From positions 62,001 through 126,000 of the forward strand of contig NZ_BATQ01000041.1 of assembly GCF_000739635.1 (NCBI RefSeq): 64,000 bases of DNA. Reading direction: 5' to 3'. Positions 59,310-64,000 of this stretch are shown one piece after another (the first letter of the stretch is position 1; each line of letters opens with the position of its first letter). Both the position numbers and the translations under genes were made by a program. This DNA comes from Verrucomicrobium sp. BvORR034 (GTDB lineage Bacteria > Verrucomicrobiota > Verrucomicrobiia > Verrucomicrobiales > Verrucomicrobiaceae). The notes below the pieces were generated by a model that did not search any database, was not told the DNA's origin, and was given only the letters and a program-made list of their open reading frames with translations.

Positions 59310-60380
59310 TCAGCGCTTCTTCCGGCCCCTGGAGCGCTGCCACCAGATCACGCTTCCGCTGATTGCGAGGATGGCGGGGGTCAGGCCGCCGAGGCACCAG
59401 AGGAGCTTGACGGGGAGCCCGCCAAAGCTGCCGAAATGGAGGGGGCCCATCATGTCCTCGAACTGTCTCCACAGGGTGCCCTGCCGGATGTCGGTGAGTT
59501 CGATGACCGCACCCGTCCGGGCGTCCAGCGTGACGGTGCTGCCCCAGGGGCTGCGGAGTGGATTCCATGAGGGTGCGCGGCCCAGCAGCATGAGCGGATC
59601 GCCAGGCTGCTGGGGGAAGTCGATGATCAGCTCCGAAAGGTCCAGACCTGGAAAGGCCTGCTAAGCTGTAACCATGGCTGTGTCCAGGGAGGTGAGTGGA
59701 CCTGTCTGGGGCACGGGCAGGGGGGCAGCGGGTGGTTCAGGTTTCCACAGGTACGGGACGGATTGCAGATTCCACCAGGCACCGGTCAATCCCAGGATGA
59801 GGTTGAATGCGAGGCTGGTGATGCCGATGGCCTTGTGCAGGTCCGAGCAGAAGAGTCGCATGCTGGCCTTCCAGCGCAGGCGCAGGAAATGTCTCCAAAA
59901 GTCCCGATAAAGATAGATGCCGGTCAGGCTGCTGGCGAGGAGCAGGGCGGCGCATGCGCCGACGACGACCACGCCCCAGGCACCGGCGTGAAAGCTGTAG
60001 TGCAGTTCGAGGAGCCAGCCGACCAGGCCCTGGCCCCAGTCACGTTTGCCCAGGACCTGGCCTGTGTAGGGGTTCACGAAGGTGGGGAGGTCTGCTGCGT
60101 GGTCACGTGCAGAGACTCGAACCGTGTCTGCAGCCTCCGGGTTAGAGGAAAGGTACCAGCGATTGATCTCCCAGCCGGGCAGTTGTTCCAGAACCCTTGC
60201 TTTGAGTGAGTCAAAGGACATCCGGCTTCCGGCCGGCTTCACGCGGACGAGCGCCGGATTCAACACGGCATCGATCTCGCTGGAGAAGACCAGGATGGAG
60301 CCCGTGAGGCCAATCACAAGCAAACCCAGCCCGGCCAGAAGGCCGAGCCAGGAATGAAGACGCCAGATCTGCTTGCGCAT
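59310..60380 (-). pseudogene. PepSY-associated membrane protein interrupted by one in-frame TAG
   Basis: 357 codons in one frame with an amber at codon 240 (59661-59663). Before it: RLHSWLGLLAGLGLLVIGLT, FSSEIDAVLNPALV, LHKAIGITSLAFNLILGLTG. After it, still in frame: QAFPGLDLSELIIDFPQQPG and the last helix LGGLTPAILAISGSVIWWQR. Homologues usually read AQQAFPG here, so TAG most simply replaces CAG by one C-to-T change. Family members of siderophore loci are thought to reduce ferric siderophores at the inner membrane. It starts 17 bp after the TonB receptor and belongs to its operon. Mutation, read-through or sequence error cannot be told apart. Confidence 0.8.
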
Positions 60381-60397
60381 GCCCGGAGGTGGCCCGG

Positions 60398-62854
60398 TCA
60401 GAACTTGTAGCTGATGCTGGCCCGGACGTTGAATCCTGCCTGGGGGTAGACATTGGCGGCGCGGCTCTCGTAGAGGTCCTCGTCCGTCAGGTTTTCAAAG
60501 TTCACCTGCACGCGCCACTGGTCATTGTGCCAGCCCACATTGGCATCGAAACGCACCTGACTGGGGAGCACGAGGGTGGAGTTCGCATAGGAGGCGCGGA
60601 GACGCTCGTCTGCATAAAAAGCACCCGCACCGAGGAAGAAGCCCTTCAGGTTCCCGGACTGGAACTCATAGCGGAGGAAGACGTTGGCCTGGTTCTCAGG
60701 CGCGTTGATCAAGGCGCTCCCCACGGGGTACTCGTTGGACTCGGTGATCTCCGCGTCGAGATAGGTGTAGCCTGCGGACACTTCCAGACCGGGCAGAAGG
60801 TCGCCCTTCAGCTCAAACTCAAAGCCCCGGGCGCGCTCTTCTCCATTGAGGATCTGAGTGCGGCCGGTGGGATCGTCGGGGTCAGCGTTCAGGATGTTCT
60901 CCTTCACGATCTGGAAGACGGACCCGGTCAGCTGCAGGCGGTCATCCATGAAGCGCTGGCGGAAGCCGGCCTCGTAGCCCTCGCCGATCTCTGGATCGAA
61001 GAAGTTGCCAGCGCCATCGCTGAAGAGGTTGGGCTTGAAGGTGCGTGAGTACGAGGCGTAGAGATCTGTCGAGGGCAGGGGGGACCAGACGAGGCCCGCC
61101 CGCGGGCTCCATGCGTGGCTGTCGCTGGCACCGTATTCGGCTCCGGTGTCCGCATTGTAGTAGAAGCCGTAAGACCAGTCATAGCGGCTGCCCAGAAGCA
61201 GGCGCCACTGGTCGTTGAACTTCACCTGGTGGTCGAAGTACACGCCATAGGAGTCATCGCCATAGCCCTCGGGTGCCCAGCTGGTGGTGTACGGGCCGCT
61301 GAAGTTGAAGGTGCCATACTTCGGGTTGTAGATGTCAATGGGTCCGATGGGCGTGGCGGGATCGAGGAAACCGTAGGAGAAGTCCCGGTAGGAGTACTCC
61401 GCGCCGAGGACGGTGGTGTGGGCCACGCTGCCGGTGTTGAACTGCCCGTGCAGCTCAAACTGCAGCGTCAGGAAGGTGTTCTCCCCCCAACTCTTGGAGG
61501 CGTAGCGGTTGAAGAGGGAGCTGGTGCCAGGCACGGGCGTGCCGCTGGTGCCGATCTCGTAGTTCTCCAGGTCCTGATAGAAGAAGGCGGTGTTCTGGCG
61601 GAAGGTCCAGTTGTCGCTGAGGCGGTGCTCAAACTGGAGCATCGCGTTGTAGGTCTCCGTGGTGGAGTGGGGCATGTCCGGCTCGCCCACGAAGAGGTTG
61701 CGTGCGGCCTTGAGAGAAGCGGGATCTGTCGGCAGGCCGCGGTCGGCGATAAACTCCTCACGGAAGTACTGAAACTCGACATTCAGCTTGGTGTCCTCGC
61801 TGATGATCCAGGTGACGGAAGGAGCGATGAGATAACGCTCCTCGTCAACAAAGTCGCGATAGCTCTCGTTGTTCTGGTAGGCGGCGTTCAGACGGTAGAG
61901 CAGCACGGGCTCGGCTGCGGCGGTGACTGGTTGCACCTCCTTGGCCCCCTTGGCCGTGAGAGGGCTGGCGGTCGGCGTGGTGCCGGGGCGGGACAACAGG
62001 ACGCCTGTGGAGTCCAGCGTGGCGCGGTAGAAGTCGAAGCTGCCGTAGGTGAAGCCCAGCTCATTGAAGGATTGGGCCTGGGGTTTCTTGGTCACGACAT
62101 TCAGCGTGCCGCCGGGGTCCCCCTGGCCAAAGAGCACGCCGGCGGGGCCCTTCAACACATCTGCGCGATCCACGGTGGCGATGTCGATGGGGTAGTCCAG
62201 CCCCTGAACGCGCAGGCCATTGATGTAGGTGAACTGGTTGCTGAAACCGCGTGAAACGTAGCCCAGGGAGGAGTCGCTGCCGGAGTACACACTGGGGGAG
62301 GGGCGCAGGCCCGGCACGCTCTCCAGTGCCTTGAGCACGGAGGTGGCACCGCGGTCCTCAATTTCCTTTGCAGTCACGGTGTTGACAGTCTGAACCTGGT
62401 CGCGAGGTGGAATGCCGAGCCGGCTGACGGATTGGGGGGCCTGGGGCAGGTAGGAGGGCGCGCCTGCGGTGACCACGACTTCGGGCATCGTTTCATCGCC
62501 CTGAGATCCGCGGCCTGATGCAGAGGGGGCCACGACGATGACGGCGTCGGGTGCTGTGAACTCATGGACGAGTCCGCTGCCGGCGAGAAGCCTGGCCAGA
62601 GCGGCCTGCGCCGAGTAGCTGCCGTTCAGTGCGGGGGCGGGCTTTCCTGCCACCAGCTTGCTGCTGACAATGACGTCAATGCCGGTCGTCAAGGAGAGGC
62701 GCTCCAGGGCGTCTCCCAACGAGGTGGGGGCCTGCTTAAAGTCGAAGGTCTGGGCATTCTGCGCCTGGGTGGTGGGCGAGGCCAGCGCGACGAGGGTGAT
62801 GGCAGTTGCCAGGATCTGTCGCCAGCGAGTGGGCTTGGGAGTCGGGATGAGCAT
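60398..62854 (-). CDS. TonB-dependent siderophore receptor with STN signalling domain
   Basis: 818 aa. Signal peptide (LVALASPTTQAQ), STN secretin/TonB N-terminal domain (about 35-110: FDFKQAPTSLGDALERLSLT, ALARLLAGSGLVHEFTAPDA), plug (VNTVTAKEIEDRGATSVLKA, VDRADVLKGPAGVLFGQGDP, GGTLNVVTKKPQ) and beta-barrel ending ISYKF. This is the FpvA/FecA type, which imports ferric siderophore and signals to an anti-sigma factor. The matching FecI-type sigma and FecR genes lie divergently at 63074. The next gene on its strand is the PepSY protein. Confidence 0.95.
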   Translation of the reverse strand: MLIPTPKPTRWRQILATAITLVALASPTTQAQNAQTFDFKQAPTSLGDALERLSLTTGIDVIVSSKLVAGKPAPALNGSYSAQAALARLLAGSGLVHEFTAPDAVIVVAPSASGRGSQGDETMPEVVVTAGAPSYLPQAPQSVSRLGIPPRDQVQTVNTVTAKEIEDRGATSVLKALESVPGLRPSPSVYSGSDSSLGYVSRGFSNQFTYINGLRVQGLDYPIDIATVDRADVLKGPAGVLFGQGDPGGTLNVVTKKPQAQSFNELGFTYGSFDFYRATLDSTGVLLSRPGTTPTASPLTAKGAKEVQPVTAAAEPVLLYRLNAAYQNNESYRDFVDEERYLIAPSVTWIISEDTKLNVEFQYFREEFIADRGLPTDPASLKAARNLFVGEPDMPHSTTETYNAMLQFEHRLSDNWTFRQNTAFFYQDLENYEIGTSGTPVPGTSSLFNRYASKSWGENTFLTLQFELHGQFNTGSVAHTTVLGAEYSYRDFSYGFLDPATPIGPIDIYNPKYGTFNFSGPYTTSWAPEGYGDDSYGVYFDHQVKFNDQWRLLLGSRYDWSYGFYYNADTGAEYGASDSHAWSPRAGLVWSPLPSTDLYASYSRTFKPNLFSDGAGNFFDPEIGEGYEAGFRQRFMDDRLQLTGSVFQIVKENILNADPDDPTGRTQILNGEERARGFEFELKGDLLPGLEVSAGYTYLDAEITESNEYPVGSALINAPENQANVFLRYEFQSGNLKGFFLGAGAFYADERLRASYANSTLVLPSQVRFDANVGWHNDQWRVQVNFENLTDEDLYESRAANVYPQAGFNVRASISYKF

Positions 62855-63073
62855 GATGCGGGGAGGATGCGGACCAGGTCCGGGGAGCTTGACGAGAGGT
62901 CGTCATCCAAAGAAGACGGGACGGTGGCGTGCTCGGGTCACGATTCTCAAAATTAGTTTCCGCGGTGCCGGTGGCGTCCGCCAGCTGAGGGGGGTGCCGT
63001 GCGAAGGGGCTCCGAATGACATTCCTGCGGTGAATAGTTCTTGCGATAGCGTCTCAGGTGCAATAATTGGGGC

Positions 63074-63592
63074 ATGGGCCACTCAGGCATCTCACCCTTT
63101 CTCGACGAAATCCTGCCGGATTATGATCGAGTGAAACAGTACTTCCTTGGGAAAGTAGGGTGCGAACATGAAGCCGCAGACCTCACTCAGGAGACCTTTG
63201 CGAGACTGTCAAAGTGGCAACCGACGAAGGAGGTGGAGCATCCTCAGCACGTGCTATTCAGGACGGCGCGCAATTTGCTAGTGGACCGTTTTCGTGCGCC
63301 CAGGATCCCTACGGAGGCGCTGGCGGATTCCCGGGCTGGGGAGATTGCCGACCAGTCGGCTGATCCGTCCCAGCTGGCGATGTACAGGGAGCAACTGCGT
63401 CGGGTCTCCCGGGCGGCGGCAAGCCTGCCTGATCTCTGCCGGGAGATCTTCGTGTTGCACCGGCTCTTGGGGCTGGACTACGAGCAAATCGGCAAAACCT
63501 TGGGGCTGTCCACCAGCACAGTGAAGCGACACATGGCCTTTGCGCTGCTGACCTGCAAAGGGGCTCTGAACGACGATCAGAGGTCGGTTTAG
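63074..63592 (+). CDS. FecI-type ECF sigma factor
   Basis: 172 aa. Region 2 (VKQYFLGKVGCEHEAADLTQ, ETFARLSKWQ, HPQHVLFRTARNLLVDRFRA) and region 4 (SLPDLCREIFVLHRLLGLDY, EQIGKTLGLSTSTVKRHMAF) are complete. Its position opposite an STN-type receptor and in front of fecR-like coding sequence marks it as the iron-starvation sigma that activates the receptor operon. The 219-bp divergent region probably holds its target promoter; no clear Fur box was seen. Confidence 0.92.
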   Translation: MGHSGISPFLDEILPDYDRVKQYFLGKVGCEHEAADLTQETFARLSKWQPTKEVEHPQHVLFRTARNLLVDRFRAPRIPTEALADSRAGEIADQSADPSQLAMYREQLRRVSRAAASLPDLCREIFVLHRLLGLDYEQIGKTLGLSTSTVKRHMAFALLTCKGALNDDQRSV

Positions 63593-63650
63593 GAAAATAA
63601 TCTGGCTGCAATACCGCCAAATGCGTCTTTGTATTAAAGACGAATCATTC

Positions 63651-64000
63651 ATGCAGGAAAGCGGCGAGACCAACCCAACGACCCCAGGCCATTCGCCAAT
63701 CGCCGTGCAGGCGGTGGAGTGGCTGATGCTCAGGCTCGATGGGGGCAGCTGGACTTCTGCGGAGGAGACCGCGTTCCAGGCCTGGTGCAAGGAATCCCCG
63801 GAACACGAGCGGGAGTACAGAGAAGCGGAGACAGCCTATAAGCTCATGTCCATGCCGGAGTCTCTTGCCGAGATGCAGGCAGAGGCCATCGTGAACCGCT
63901 CCGGAGGCCAAGTGCGCCGGGGGATGTCGAAGAGGCGGAGCTGGCTCGCTGCGACCGCCATGACCGCGGCACTGGTGGTGGCCGGTGGCTACTATCTGCA
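63651..64000 (+). CDS. FecR-type anti-sigma/sigma regulator, partial
   Basis: The 3' end is beyond the window; 116 codons are visible from the ATG at 63651 (ATG at 63621 also in frame). The cytoplasmic FecR N-domain is typical (VQAVEWLMLRLDGGSWTSAE, FQAWCKESPEHEREYREAET), and the membrane helix begins at about WLAATAMTAALVVAGGYYL. It should receive the signal from the STN domain of the receptor in the periplasm and control the FecI-type sigma. Confidence 0.9.
   Translation, partial: MQESGETNPTTPGHSPIAVQAVEWLMLRLDGGSWTSAEETAFQAWCKESPEHEREYREAETAYKLMSMPESLAEMQAEAIVNRSGGQVRRGMSKRRSWLAATAMTAALVVAGGYYL

Noticed and set aside
59661-59663. TAG read as pyrrolysine or another recoded amino acid
   Set aside because: No pyl-type context or downstream structure is seen; a CAG-to-TAG change explains it more simply.

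Overview
The window looks like chromosomal DNA of a high-GC member of the Verrucomicrobiota (Verrucomicrobium/Prosthecobacter type). This is inferred from protein character: a DUF1080 sugar hydrolase, a TM2-domain protein, an IF3 with a long acidic tail, a ThrRS lacking the TGS domain, FHA/coiled-coil and YfbK-like VWA proteins, and many GC-rich palindromic repeats between genes. No species call is possible without a search.

Layout. 0-5.1 kb (minus strand): a VWA/anti-sigma-like membrane protein (cut by the window edge) behind its ECF sigma factor, a PH-domain membrane protein, a YbjN protein, tRNA-Pro and a GYF-like membrane protein. 5.2-9.7 kb: thrS, a repeat-filled gap and uvrC. 9.7-17.7 kb: a small membrane protein, a cobalamin-riboswitch-like leader in front of a TonB-dependent receptor, a gap built of palindromic repeats, then metF and metE opposite metR. 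17.7-21.1 kb: two almost identical 221-bp MITE-like elements with 3-bp target duplications bracket a DUF2946-like protein, a cytochrome c and an SCO protein; an HMA-like protein lies just beyond the second. 21.3-28.2 kb: an operon of a 1633-aa FHA/proline-rich/coiled-coil protein, an Hsp70 without the lid and a small protein. 28.3-33.0 kb: a secreted protein, ndk, a TM2 protein, infC (with an AUC start codon), a HAD phosphatase and a DUF1080 protein.

33.06-56.5 kb: a putative integrative element beside the initiator tRNA gene. A tyrosine recombinase lies next to the tRNA. It is followed by an 859-aa HTH protein of unknown function, a small HTH gene, a divergent family-A DNA polymerase with a 3'-5' exonuclease domain, and a coupled pair of DUF3987-like proteins. 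Next come six units, each preceded by a hairpin and a G-poor leader, which include a WGR-domain ATP-dependent DNA ligase, a DnaN-like sliding clamp with a C-terminal extension and a DUF932 protein. The right end carries an overlapping AAA+ ATPase/subtilisin-like protease pair, an XRE regulator with a perfect 18-bp palindrome and exported proteins. The last gene runs antisense into a chromosomal EamA gene, which places the right boundary near 56.5 kb. The polymerase, clamp and ligase suggest that the element supplies part of its own replication machinery. The ATPase/protease pair is a candidate defence or stress cargo.

56.5-64 kb: an EamA transporter, an OmpR-type two-component system, and an iron-acquisition locus. 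That locus has a FecI-type sigma factor and FecR (cut by the window edge) facing an STN-domain TonB receptor and a PepSY membrane protein that is interrupted by one in-frame amber codon.
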